DNA from: Xanthobacter autotrophicus
GTDB taxonomy: Bacteria > Pseudomonadota > Alphaproteobacteria > Rhizobiales > Xanthobacteraceae
Direction: 5' to 3'
Assembly: GCF_030015065.1 (NCBI RefSeq)
Contig: NZ_JAIVFN010000029.1
Location: 1-39,250, forward strand
DNA length: 39,250 nt
Positions 32,705 to 39,250 of the stretch are shown here, one piece after another. Below the pieces are notes generated by a model. That model was not told where the DNA came from. It ran no database searches and saw only the letters and a program-made list of their open reading frames with translations. Each line of letters begins with the position of its first letter. Position 1 is the first letter of the stretch. A program made the translations under genes and the position numbers.

Positions 32705-34066
32705 ATGGCGTTCGCGGCACCCAGGCGTTGTTCATGTGGCAAGATCGTCCCCTATGGGATGAAATGCGAATGCCAGATCATTCGAGATCGCGCCCGCAAG
32801 GCTAAGGCTGATCAAAACCGCCCGAATGCTCGCCAGCGTGGATACAGCACGAAATGGGATCGAGCACGCGCCGGTTTCCTCCTGAAGCACCCCATTTGCT
32901 CCTGCGGCGCCAAGGCCGCTGTGGTGGATCACATTCGCCCCCATCGCGGCGACAGCAACCTGTTCTGGCAGCGTGAGAACTGGCAACCCCTATGCGTCCG
33001 GTGCCATAGCGGCAGAAAACAAAGCGAAGAGCATCGCAGCGGCAGCAACCCGCTTGCACACCCCTTCGTCGATAAACCGCCCACCTGCCCCGTCACCATC
33101 GTTGCTGGCGCGCCTGGAGCCGGTAAATCCACATATGTGGCCGAACGCGCCGGCCCCGACGACATTGTCATCGACATGCCCACCATCATGGCAAAGCTCG
33201 CAGGCATGGCCTTGTATGAGGCACCCGGCAGCTTCGCCCGTGAAGCATTGGAGATCCGGAACAAAGCCCTGCGCATGCTTGGTGAGCGCAACAGCTTCAA
33301 GCGTGCATGGTTCATCACTGCGGACCCTGATCCAGCCGCACGCGCCACATGGTGCCGAAAACTGCACGCCCGCATGGTGATCATGCCGGCAACACTTGAT
33401 GAGTGTATTGCCCAGATCGAGGCCGACCCTCGCCGCGCACACTGCCGAGACAAGCATATCGAACTGGCGCGCGAATGGTTCACAAAAAACACCGAGGCAG
33501 TGAAGGGTAAAGCGTCCGCCTTCCTCGACTGGCGCAGATCCCGCACACCGGCAAACCGAACATCCGACAAGGAACCGCTGATCGCACAGGGCTTCGATGA
33601 AGACCACGATGAGCGATCTTACGAGCGCACCATTGATGCCGTTCTAACCCGCTTCAATTTCGACACGGAAGACCTTCCGCTTATCGATCCATTTGAGGAA
33701 AGCCATCGACCTGCGCCGGCCCCTGAGAAGCAACCTGCACCCGCACCCAAAGCTGAGAAGCAGCCCAAGCAGCCCAAGCCTCCAAAGCAACCGAAGGTGA
33801 AGGTACCGAACGAACCGAATGTCAAGGTGCCGAAGCCGCAGAAGGTGAAGGTTGTGAAACAGCCCAAGCAACCGAAGCAATACACATTCGACGGCATGAC
33901 CATGAGCGTCAACGAATGGGCCAAGCACCTTGGCATAAACCCACTAACACTTCACACGCGCCTTCGCCGCGCCTATCCCCTCGACAAAGTCTTCACAGCT
34001 AACCTCTTTGAACTTCAGCGCGCACATGCAAGCAAAGGCGACGAAACGCCAATGATTCGCGATTAG
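32705..34066 (+). CDS. HNH nuclease / P-loop kinase / helix-turn-helix fusion
   Basis: A 453-residue protein with at least three parts. Residues 1-110 form a zinc-dependent HNH nuclease: CSCG and CEC clusters at the N-terminus, CSCG at 65-68, VVDHIRPH with H76, and ENWQPLCVRCHSGRK with C97, C100 and H101. Residues 128-285 form a P-loop domain with Walker A GAPGAGKST at 135-143, resembling nucleotide or polynucleotide kinases. Residues 335-392 are a Lys/Pro/Gln/Val repeat linker. Residues 393-430 (TMSVNEWAKHLGINPLTLHT, then RLRRAYPLDKVF) look like the helix-turn-helix found at the end of phage homing nucleases. The start at 32705 has AGGAA upstream. HNH proteins near terminases assist DNA packaging in HK97-like phages; a fusion with a kinase and DNA-binding tail is not one I know. 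Confidence 0.8.
   Translation: MAFAAPRRCSCGKIVPYGMKCECQIIRDRARKAKADQNRPNARQRGYSTKWDRARAGFLLKHPICSCGAKAAVVDHIRPHRGDSNLFWQRENWQPLCVRCHSGRKQSEEHRSGSNPLAHPFVDKPPTCPVTIVAGAPGAGKSTYVAERAGPDDIVIDMPTIMAKLAGMALYEAPGSFAREALEIRNKALRMLGERNSFKRAWFITADPDPAARATWCRKLHARMVIMPATLDECIAQIEADPRRAHCRDKHIELAREWFTKNTEAVKGKASAFLDWRRSRTPANRTSDKEPLIAQGFDEDHDERSYERTIDAVLTRFNFDTEDLPLIDPFEESHRPAPAPEKQPAPAPKAEKQPKQPKPPKQPKVKVPNEPNVKVPKPQKVKVVKQPKQPKQYTFDGMTMSVNEWAKHLGINPLTLHTRLRRAYPLDKVFTANLFELQRAHASKGDETPMIRD
33745..33885 (+). repeat. Lys/Pro-rich coding repeat
   Basis: Within the HNH-kinase gene, DNA units related to AAGCAGCCCAAG and CCGAAGGTGAAGGT repeat irregularly and encode PKQPKPPKQPKVKVP-type peptides. It forms a positively charged, probably extended tether between the kinase and the helix-turn-helix. 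Confidence 0.6.
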
Positions 34067-34089
34067 CACTAGTACACTGTATACTAGTG
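34067..34089. promoter_or_regulatory. 23-bp palindrome downstream of the HNH-kinase gene
   Basis: CACTAGTACAC-T-GTATACTAGTG is symmetric except for one pair. It begins directly after the stop codon (34064-34066). A 10-base palindrome ACCCCGGGGT follows at 34092-34101. It lies in the only sizeable gap (114 bases) between the HNH-kinase gene and the connector genes, so it may be an operator or a transcription end signal; no T-run follows. Confidence 0.5.
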
Positions 34090-34180
34090 TAACCCCGGGG
34101 TGGTGAAAGACTTCTGACGATTGACTAGGGACCGGCGCGGGCAGGCTTGCGCGAGTCTCTGTGGAATTGGAGTTTTAAGA

Positions 34181-34471
34181 ATGGCTGTGACGTTGGAAGA
34201 TCTTAAGGCACACATCCGCGACCTTGGCGATGAAGACGACGCCCTTCTGACTCGGAAGTTGGCCGTCGCAACCGACATGATTAAGCAGAAGGTCGGCGGT
34301 TTCGACAAATTCGACGGCAGTGTTCCGGCCCCGATCGAGGAAGCAATTCTTATGTACGCCGCGCACCTCTACGCGAACCGTGAGGCCACGACCTTCGGTG
34401 GACAGGCGTTCATGCTACCGCTTGGCGTCGAGGATCTTATTTCGACCTACCGTGACGGCTGGACATACTGA
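34181..34471 (+). CDS. Head-tail connector protein (HK97 gp6-like)
   Basis: A 96-residue protein. VTLEDLKAHIRDLGDEDDAL and then LTRKLAVATDMIKQKVG are the hallmark of the gp6/adaptor family that sits below the portal ring. GGAG lies 8 bases upstream of ATG 34181. It opens a compact run of overlapping genes up to the large terminase. Confidence 0.88.
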   Translation: MAVTLEDLKAHIRDLGDEDDALLTRKLAVATDMIKQKVGGFDKFDGSVPAPIEEAILMYAAHLYANREATTFGGQAFMLPLGVEDLISTYRDGWTY

Positions 34472-34472
34472 C

Positions 34473-34868
34473 ATGGCGAGCATGGCAGATCAGTTTCGGG
34501 CGTTCCTTGAGGCGAAGGAAGAGGCCATCAAGGCCGAAGCGCTGAAGGCGCAGGAGGCCAACGCCAAGCAGTTCGCACGCGAGGTGCGCCGCAAGGTACC
34601 CGTGGAAGAGGGCGACCTGAAACGCAGCATCAAGGTAACCCCTGGCGGCGAGCGCACCCCGGCCTATTCCCGTGGCGGCGCACAGACGGTTCCGGAAGGC
34701 ACCGTCATGGTTACCGCCGGCAATGAGAAGGTCCGGTACGGCCACATCGTCGAGCACGGCAGCAAGAAGATGAGGGGCCGCAAGTTCTGGTGGCCGACTG
34801 TGAAGATGCTGCGCCAGAAGTTCCGGAACAGGAACAAGGCTGCACTGCGGAAGGCGATCAAGAAATGA
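34473..34868 (+). CDS. HK97 gp10-family tail completion protein
   Basis: A 131-residue basic protein. The pattern REVRRKVPVEEGDLKRSIKV, then VRYGHIVEHGSKKMRGRKFW identifies the HK97 gp10 family, which completes the tail end that meets the head. It starts two bases after the connector stop and ends in ATGA overlap with the next gene. The lysine/arginine-rich C-terminus (FRNRNKAALRKAIKK) is typical. Confidence 0.85.
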   Translation: MASMADQFRAFLEAKEEAIKAEALKAQEANAKQFAREVRRKVPVEEGDLKRSIKVTPGGERTPAYSRGGAQTVPEGTVMVTAGNEKVRYGHIVEHGSKKMRGRKFWWPTVKMLRQKFRNRNKAALRKAIKK

Positions 34869-35290
34869 GCTTAGATCCGGTGCTTTGTTTGACGAAAAAG
34901 GTCCGGCAGCGGCTCATTTCCAGCCCCGATTTCATCGCGCTTTGCCCAGCCGACAGGGTGCTGGACTCCTTTACCGAGACCGGTGCCGGCCCCCTTGTCG
35001 CCATCGGCAACGGCGATGCAGTGCCGCCAGATCATTACGAGGTGTGGCACCATCGCGCCTACGTCGACCTCGATATCTGGACACGCGGCGAGGGCAGCAA
35101 CGTTCTCTGTCGTCGCATCACCCACATCATCACGAAGGTGCTTTCAGGCGTCGCGTGGGCGCCGTGGCAGGGTGACGGCTGGATCGTGCACGGGCTTTCG
35201 ATGAGCGTCACCACCGACCGGGACACGACCGAGGCGGACCTCGCGCATGGCGTTGTGAGCCTGGACGCGATCATGCAGGAGACCGCTTGA
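34865..35290 (+). CDS. DUF3168 tail completion/terminator protein
   Basis: A 141-residue protein of the DUF3168 type, which forms the tail terminator ring in siphophages. The order of segments (an early VLDSF, then a conserved histidine in the VWHHRAYVDLDIWTRGEG region and AHGVVSLDAIM near the end) fits the family. It overlaps both neighbours (ATGA at its start, TGATG at its end). Confidence 0.8.
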   Translation: MSLDPVLCLTKKVRQRLISSPDFIALCPADRVLDSFTETGAGPLVAIGNGDAVPPDHYEVWHHRAYVDLDIWTRGEGSNVLCRRITHIITKVLSGVAWAPWQGDGWIVHGLSMSVTTDRDTTEADLAHGVVSLDAIMQETA

Positions 35291-35622
35291 TGAAGAACGC
35301 ACCCGTTCGGGCTGGATCACTCCTGGAAAAACTGACGGTGGAGCGCGCCGCTACTGCCGTGGGCGATTTCGGCAACACCGTCACGCTTTGGACGCCCCTT
35401 TTCGATGTGCGCGCCGAACTTCTCGACCACACGCAAGAGGAAGAGCCGGCCGACACCGGAAGCCGGATCACGATCAAGGCCAGTTTCTTCATTCGATACA
35501 CGCCCAGCCTGAAGATGACGGATCGAGTCATTTGGGGCGGCGAGACCTTCGATATCGTCGGCTTGAAGATAGTCGGTCGCAAGCAAGGGCTTCAGGTCGA
35601 TTGCCGGAGGATTGGACCTTGA
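35290..35622 (+). CDS. Phage head closure protein
   Basis: A 110-residue protein of the head-tail joining (gp16/stopper) family: an N-terminal GSLLEKLTVER, a central beta region (WTPLFDVRAELLDHTQEEEP), then KMTDRVIWGGETFDIVGLK. The start ATG at 35290 overlaps the upstream stop. In most HK97-like phages this gene comes before the gp10-like gene; here it comes after gp10 and DUF3168. Confidence 0.82.
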   Translation: MKNAPVRAGSLLEKLTVERAATAVGDFGNTVTLWTPLFDVRAELLDHTQEEEPADTGSRITIKASFFIRYTPSLKMTDRVIWGGETFDIVGLKIVGRKQGLQVDCRRIGP

Positions 35623-36005
35623 GAGGAAACAAGCCTAGGATGATCGTGACCTATAGCGGCGCCCTCACCGAAGCCCCTCGCCCGCCCACGTGGCTCTCAC
35701 CGGACGCAAAGCGCGAGTGGAAGCGTGTTGCCCCCGTGCTGGTGCAGAGGCGTCACCTCACGCAAACCGACCTCGGCATGGTGGAAGGTTTTTGCGTCGC
35801 CATGGGCAGGGTGCGGGAGATCGAGCGCGAGCTACAGAAACCCGGCGCCGTGCTCGACCCTCGCATGGTGCGCCTTCAGGACAAGGCCCTTTCTACAGCG
35901 CGCCAGATCGCTGCGGAGATCGGCCTTACGCCTGTGTCGCGCTCGCGGCCGGCAATTGTTGACGACGATGATTCCGAAGACGCATCCGACCTGGCTCTTC
36001 GATAG
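35619..36005 (+). CDS. Small terminase subunit, P27 family
   Basis: A 128-residue DNA-recognition subunit of the packaging motor. The start is taken at TTG 35619 because GGAGG lies exactly 8 bases upstream, the codon overlaps the previous stop (TTGA), and the resulting N-terminus MRGNKPR resembles the RGRKP opening of P27 terminases. A later ATG at 35640 is less likely. The body (PRPPTWLSPDAKREWKRVAP, then HLTQTDLGMVEGFCVAMGR) is typical of the family. The 3' end overlaps the large terminase by 38 bases. Confidence 0.85.
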   Translation: MRGNKPRMIVTYSGALTEAPRPPTWLSPDAKREWKRVAPVLVQRRHLTQTDLGMVEGFCVAMGRVREIERELQKPGAVLDPRMVRLQDKALSTARQIAAEIGLTPVSRSRPAIVDDDDSEDASDLALR

Positions 36006-37569
36006 CTCCCCCATTGAGGATACCAACGGCGACGGAGATCGCGCCGTGCGGTTCCTACGGGCGCTGAAGCATCCGAAGAGCAAAGCCACCGGAAACGCGT
36101 TTCAGGTTGATCCTGTGTTCGAGCGCCTTGTTCGGCGCATCTATGGCCCGCGCGACGCTAACGGAAACCGCATCGTCAAACGCGTTCCCATACTCCTGCC
36201 GCGCGGCAATCGAAAGACGACACTATGTGCCGCCCTCGCGCTCCTGCACACGCTCGGACCCGAACGCGTTCCTAGCGGCGAGGCCGTCGCGGGCGCAGCG
36301 GATCGGAAACAGGCCGCACTTGTTTACAAGGAAGCGGCTGGCATCATCCGCATGGATAAGCGACTGATCAGCGCTAGCAAGCTCCTGGACTCGCGTTACA
36401 AGATCACGTCCAAATATCACGGAAGCACGTTTGAATCCCTTTCCAGTGACGGAAAAACGCAGCACGGCCGCACACCTTCACTGATCATCTGCGATGAGCT
36501 GCATAGCTGGCAGACACTCGACCTATGGGACGCGCTGGAAAGCTCTATTGTGAAGAGCGACCCGCTGGTTATTCTCGCCTCGACGGCCGGCGCGGGACGC
36601 GAGCATATTGCGTGGGTTCAGTATGAGCAGGCCCGGCGCATCGCCCGTGGCGAGGAGGTAAATCCAACCGTCCTTCCGGTGCTTTTCGAGGCCAGCGCCG
36701 ATGAGGATTGGCGCGACGAACGCGTGTGGTTCCGCGTCAATCCTGGCTTATCCTGCAATCCACCCTATCAGTCGCTTTCCGCCATGCGCGATCAGGCAAA
36801 GCAGGCCGAAAGCGTCCCCAGCACGAAGGCCAATTTCCTTCAGTACAATCTGAACGTTTGGGCGGACAACTCGGTAAGCCCCTTCGTGGATATGGGCGTT
36901 TATGATGGCGGCGCCGATCAAATCGACTTCGATAAGCTGAAGAGCGAACCCTGTTGGATGGGCATCGACCTATCGCAGGTCTATGACATGACGTGCATTG
37001 TCGCTTGCTGGAAAGACGGCAAGGGCGGCTATATCGTCCGGCCCTGGTTTTTCCTTCCGAAAGAGCAACTAGCGAGGCGCGAGACCGCAGGTTACCGCGA
37101 ATGGGTGGACAGGAAATTCATTGAAGAATCCCCAGGCGCTGCAATCGATTACGAGTTTTTTCATGGGCGCCTTGTGGAAATATGCGGCGAACTGAACGTT
37201 CAACAGATCGGCGTTGATCCAAAGGGGGCTAATCCGACGCTCAACGCTCTTATGAATAAGGGGCTTCCCGTATTTCAGTTCTCGCAGGCGAACGGCAGCA
37301 TGTGCCCCGCCGTGCACGAACTGGAACGCGCCATTGTGGCTGGGCAGTTCAGCCATGGTGGAAACCCCGTGCTGCGCTGGTGCTTTGAGAACGTTCGCAC
37401 CGTGGACACTGCGGACGGCTACAAGCGTTTCCACAAGGGGAAGTCTGAACACAAGATCGACGGCGCCATCGCAGCAGCAATGGCGGTTAAACTTGCGTTC
37501 GACTCCGACAATCCGGGACGTGCGATTGATGATCCCAATTTCGACTTCTCAAAATTCATGAATCTGTGA
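35968..37569 (+). CDS. terL: Large terminase subunit (ATPase/nuclease)
   Basis: A 533-residue motor that cuts and packages phage DNA. ATPase motifs are PRGNRKTT at 78-85 (Walker A), LIICDE at 172-177 (Walker B) and STAGAG at 205-210 (coupling). The RNase H-like nuclease begins with GIDLSQVYDMT at about 332-342 and continues through IGVDPKG and KIDGAIAAAMAV. The length is normal and nothing key is missing. The frame is open upstream of 35968, but there it is only the shadow of the small terminase. The tape measure follows after 7 bases, whereas the portal normally follows a large terminase. Confidence 0.94.
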   Translation: MIPKTHPTWLFDSSPIEDTNGDGDRAVRFLRALKHPKSKATGNAFQVDPVFERLVRRIYGPRDANGNRIVKRVPILLPRGNRKTTLCAALALLHTLGPERVPSGEAVAGAADRKQAALVYKEAAGIIRMDKRLISASKLLDSRYKITSKYHGSTFESLSSDGKTQHGRTPSLIICDELHSWQTLDLWDALESSIVKSDPLVILASTAGAGREHIAWVQYEQARRIARGEEVNPTVLPVLFEASADEDWRDERVWFRVNPGLSCNPPYQSLSAMRDQAKQAESVPSTKANFLQYNLNVWADNSVSPFVDMGVYDGGADQIDFDKLKSEPCWMGIDLSQVYDMTCIVACWKDGKGGYIVRPWFFLPKEQLARRETAGYREWVDRKFIEESPGAAIDYEFFHGRLVEICGELNVQQIGVDPKGANPTLNALMNKGLPVFQFSQANGSMCPAVHELERAIVAGQFSHGGNPVLRWCFENVRTVDTADGYKRFHKGKSEHKIDGAIAAAMAVKLAFDSDNPGRAIDDPNFDFSKFMNL

Positions 37570-37576
37570 GGCACAC

Positions 37577-39157
37577 ATGGCTGAAAACGACGGTAAACTT
37601 GAACTTGGATTTGGAGTCGATACCTCGACGCTTGAGCGCGGCTTTCGACGTGCTGCTCAGTCCGGCGACCAGCACCTTGGGACGCTGGAAAAGCGTGCGG
37701 AACGTGCCAAACAACGCCTAGAGACCAGCATGGGCGCCGCTGCGGAGAAAGTTTCAGGCAGCATCAAGGGCATCGGCGCAGCGTTCGCAGGCGGCTTGCT
37801 TGGCGGTTTTGCCATTGGTGGCGCCTCGGAGATCCCCAACGTCATCCGCGACGTGACGCGCTCCCTCGCAGAGCTGAAGGGCGAGGCGCAACGCGCCGGC
37901 ATCGACGTGGAACAGTTTCAGGCCCTCGACTACGCCGCGAAGCAAAGCGGCGTGAGCATCGACGCCCTTACGGACGGCCTGAAGGAAATGCAGCTTCGCG
38001 CCGACGAATTCGTTCTCACCGGGAAGGGCAGTTCTGCGGAGGCTTTTCAGCGCCTCGGATACAGCGCCGACGAACTGAAAGAGAAGCTGAAGAACCCCGT
38101 CGCACTCTTTGATGAGATCATCGCGCGCTTGAAAAAGTTTGAGACCGCGCCGGCTATCCGTATTGCCGATGAGGTGTTCGGCGGGACGGGTGGCGAACAG
38201 TTCGTCCGGTTCCTGGACTCGAGCGCAAAGAGCCTTCAGCAGCTTCAGGCCGACGCCCGTGGTGCTGGCGTGGTGCTGGACCGGGATATTATCGCCAAGG
38301 GTGCCGAGATCGACAAAGCTTTTCAGAAGCTCTCAGACACCATCGGCACGCGCCTGAAAGGTGGCATCGTCTCGACTGCAATTGCATTCGATGATTTCGC
38401 AACGAAGGTGCAGGAGTTCATGACCAGCGTCGGCAATTTTGATTTCTGGAAGAGCTTCCGACTCGGTGGCAGCAATCCGGACGTGAAGCCGATTGAAAAC
38501 GAGATGGACCGCGCCCGCGCCGAACTGGCGAAGCGCTTGAACGCTGGTGAGCGCTTCAAGACTGATGGGCAGGAGTTGTGGACGCCACCGAAATACACGC
38601 CCCCGGCGCCGACGAAAAAGATCGGCATCACCCCCGGCGAGCGCTTCGACGCGGACGTGGTGAAGGTCCGCGACGAGATCGCCGCGCTTGAGGCGGAACA
38701 AGCAGCCCTCGGCAAGTCCGCCTTTGAGGCCGCCCGCTTGCGGAAGGAAACCGACCTTCTGGCGCAGGCTCGACGGGACGGTGTTGAAGTCTCTCCGGAG
38801 ATTAAAGCGCGGATCGATGAGGAATCCCGCGCCTATGCCACGGCGGCGTCAAATCTTGAAAACGCACGCGTGAAGATGGAGCACGCCCGCGAGCTTCAGG
38901 ATTTTGCGGGGCAGGAGCTTACGTCTTCACTCTCCGGTCTATTGACCGGGACGCAGACTGTGAATAACGCTTTGGATAATTTGATTCAGCGCCTGATCGA
39001 GGCCAGCTTGCAGGCCGCGCTTTTGGGCAGCGGGCCGTTGGCTGGACTCTTCGGAGGCAGCACCGGGACCGGCCTTGTCGGCGCCCTCTTCTCCGGCTTC
39101 GGCGGCGCCCGTGCTGGTGGTGGTGAGGTGGTCCCCGAAAATCGGACAGGGAGTTAA
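37577..39157 (+). CDS. Phage tail tape measure protein, 3' end interrupted by an insertion sequence
   Basis: The frame runs 526 residues. The N-terminus (LELGFGVDTSTLERGFRRAA) and long coiled segments are typical of tape measure proteins, which set tail length. A glycine/alanine hydrophobic stretch lies at about 64-84, and another Gly-rich segment (LLGSGPLAGLFGGSTGTGLV) near the end. The last eight residues or so (VPENRTGS) are encoded by the left end of an IS3-type element, so the native C-terminus is lost or lies beyond the insertion. GAGG lies just upstream of ATG 37577. Confidence 0.82.
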   Translation: MAENDGKLELGFGVDTSTLERGFRRAAQSGDQHLGTLEKRAERAKQRLETSMGAAAEKVSGSIKGIGAAFAGGLLGGFAIGGASEIPNVIRDVTRSLAELKGEAQRAGIDVEQFQALDYAAKQSGVSIDALTDGLKEMQLRADEFVLTGKGSSAEAFQRLGYSADELKEKLKNPVALFDEIIARLKKFETAPAIRIADEVFGGTGGEQFVRFLDSSAKSLQQLQADARGAGVVLDRDIIAKGAEIDKAFQKLSDTIGTRLKGGIVSTAIAFDDFATKVQEFMTSVGNFDFWKSFRLGGSNPDVKPIENEMDRARAELAKRLNAGERFKTDGQELWTPPKYTPPAPTKKIGITPGERFDADVVKVRDEIAALEAEQAALGKSAFEAARLRKETDLLAQARRDGVEVSPEIKARIDEESRAYATAASNLENARVKMEHARELQDFAGQELTSSLSGLLTGTQTVNNALDNLIQRLIEASLQAALLGSGPLAGLFGGSTGTGLVGALFSGFGGARAGGGEVVPENRTGS

Positions 39158-39250
39158 GCTTGGTTCGGCCTGACGGAAGGACGAGCCCGATGACCGGGAA
39201 GAGGAAGCGTTATTCAGCGCAGTTCAAGGCGAAGGTGGCCCTGGAGGCGC
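39129..39250 (+). mobile_element. Left end of an IS3-family insertion sequence
   Basis: The element appears to begin at TGGTCCCCGAAAATCGGACA, a TG-starting terminal repeat of the IS3 family. It interrupts the tape measure gene and continues past the window edge. The right end, the inverted repeat partner and the target duplication are not visible. Confidence 0.8.
39190..39250 (+). CDS. IS3-family transposase OrfA, 5' fragment
   Basis: The first 20 residues (MTGKRKRYSAQFKAKVALEA) are visible. They match the start of the helix-turn-helix OrfA protein of IS3 elements, which together with OrfB forms the transposase by frameshifting. GAAGGA lies about 8 bases upstream of the ATG. The gene continues outside the window. 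Confidence 0.88.
   Translation, partial: MTGKRKRYSAQFKAKVALEA

Noticed and set aside
26374-39157. Capsid-forming phage-inducible island (cf-PICI)
   Set aside because: Those islands carry head and packaging genes but no tail genes, with a characteristic regulatory region; a tape measure gene and chaperone-like genes are present here and no such regulators are visible.

Overview
The window is high-GC DNA from an alphaproteobacterium, most likely a member of the Hyphomicrobiales close to Xanthobacter, Azorhizobium or Ancylobacter. I infer this from protein character and from gene orders typical of that group: petA-petB-petC, the DUF1285 - NUDIX - DUF6111 - CCA-transferase run, and the MoxR - DUF58 - BatA/DUF4159 run. 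I cannot assign a genus from sequence alone.

Layout. 1-2613: a TetR-type regulator with a 29-bp palindromic operator and a GT1 glycosyltransferase, bracketed by a 30-bp direct repeat (29/30 identical). 2791-5631: a large, probably exported protein built of about seven divergent copies of one module, of unknown function and lower GC. 5632-7444: a radC remnant, apt on the minus strand, dispersed repeats and a terminator. 7445-10154 (minus): the cytochrome bc1 operon petABC. 10423-12306 (plus): trmL, hemF and a YodC-like acidic-tailed protein. 12342-15134 (minus): a four-gene overlapping operon (DUF1285, CoA pyrophosphatase-like NUDIX, DUF6111, CCA-adding enzyme). 15388-22729 (plus): a five-gene coupled operon (MoxR AAA+ ATPase, DUF58, BatA/DUF4159 membrane protein, a second large membrane protein, a META-domain lipoprotein-like protein). 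22946-25935 (minus): a polyamine-type ABC importer (ATPase plus two permeases) without its binding protein.

26209-39250: tRNA-Thr(GGT) followed by a tyrosine integrase and a tailed-phage morphogenesis cluster, all on the plus strand: portal, tail assembly chaperone-like proteins, HK97-type protease and capsid, an unusual HNH nuclease/P-loop kinase/helix-turn-helix fusion, head-tail connectors, small and large terminase, and a tape measure cut at its 3' end by an IS3-family element that runs off the window. The cluster has an integrase, capsid and packaging genes, but inside the window there is no repressor, replication, lysis or major tail tube gene. The gene order is permuted relative to the usual terminase-portal-protease-capsid order. 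It looks like a rearranged, decaying or domesticated prophage integrated at tRNA-Thr.

A second layer is a family of mosaic palindromic repeats lying in several chromosomal intergenic gaps (cores at 197, 2584, 7313, 11976 and 22880; two near-complete ~117-bp copies at 11924 and 22831), accompanied by a second dispersed element (7241, 22731, 24691). I see none of them inside the prophage. This repeat family, the modular protein at 2791 and the HNH-kinase fusion at 32705 are the least explained parts of the window.
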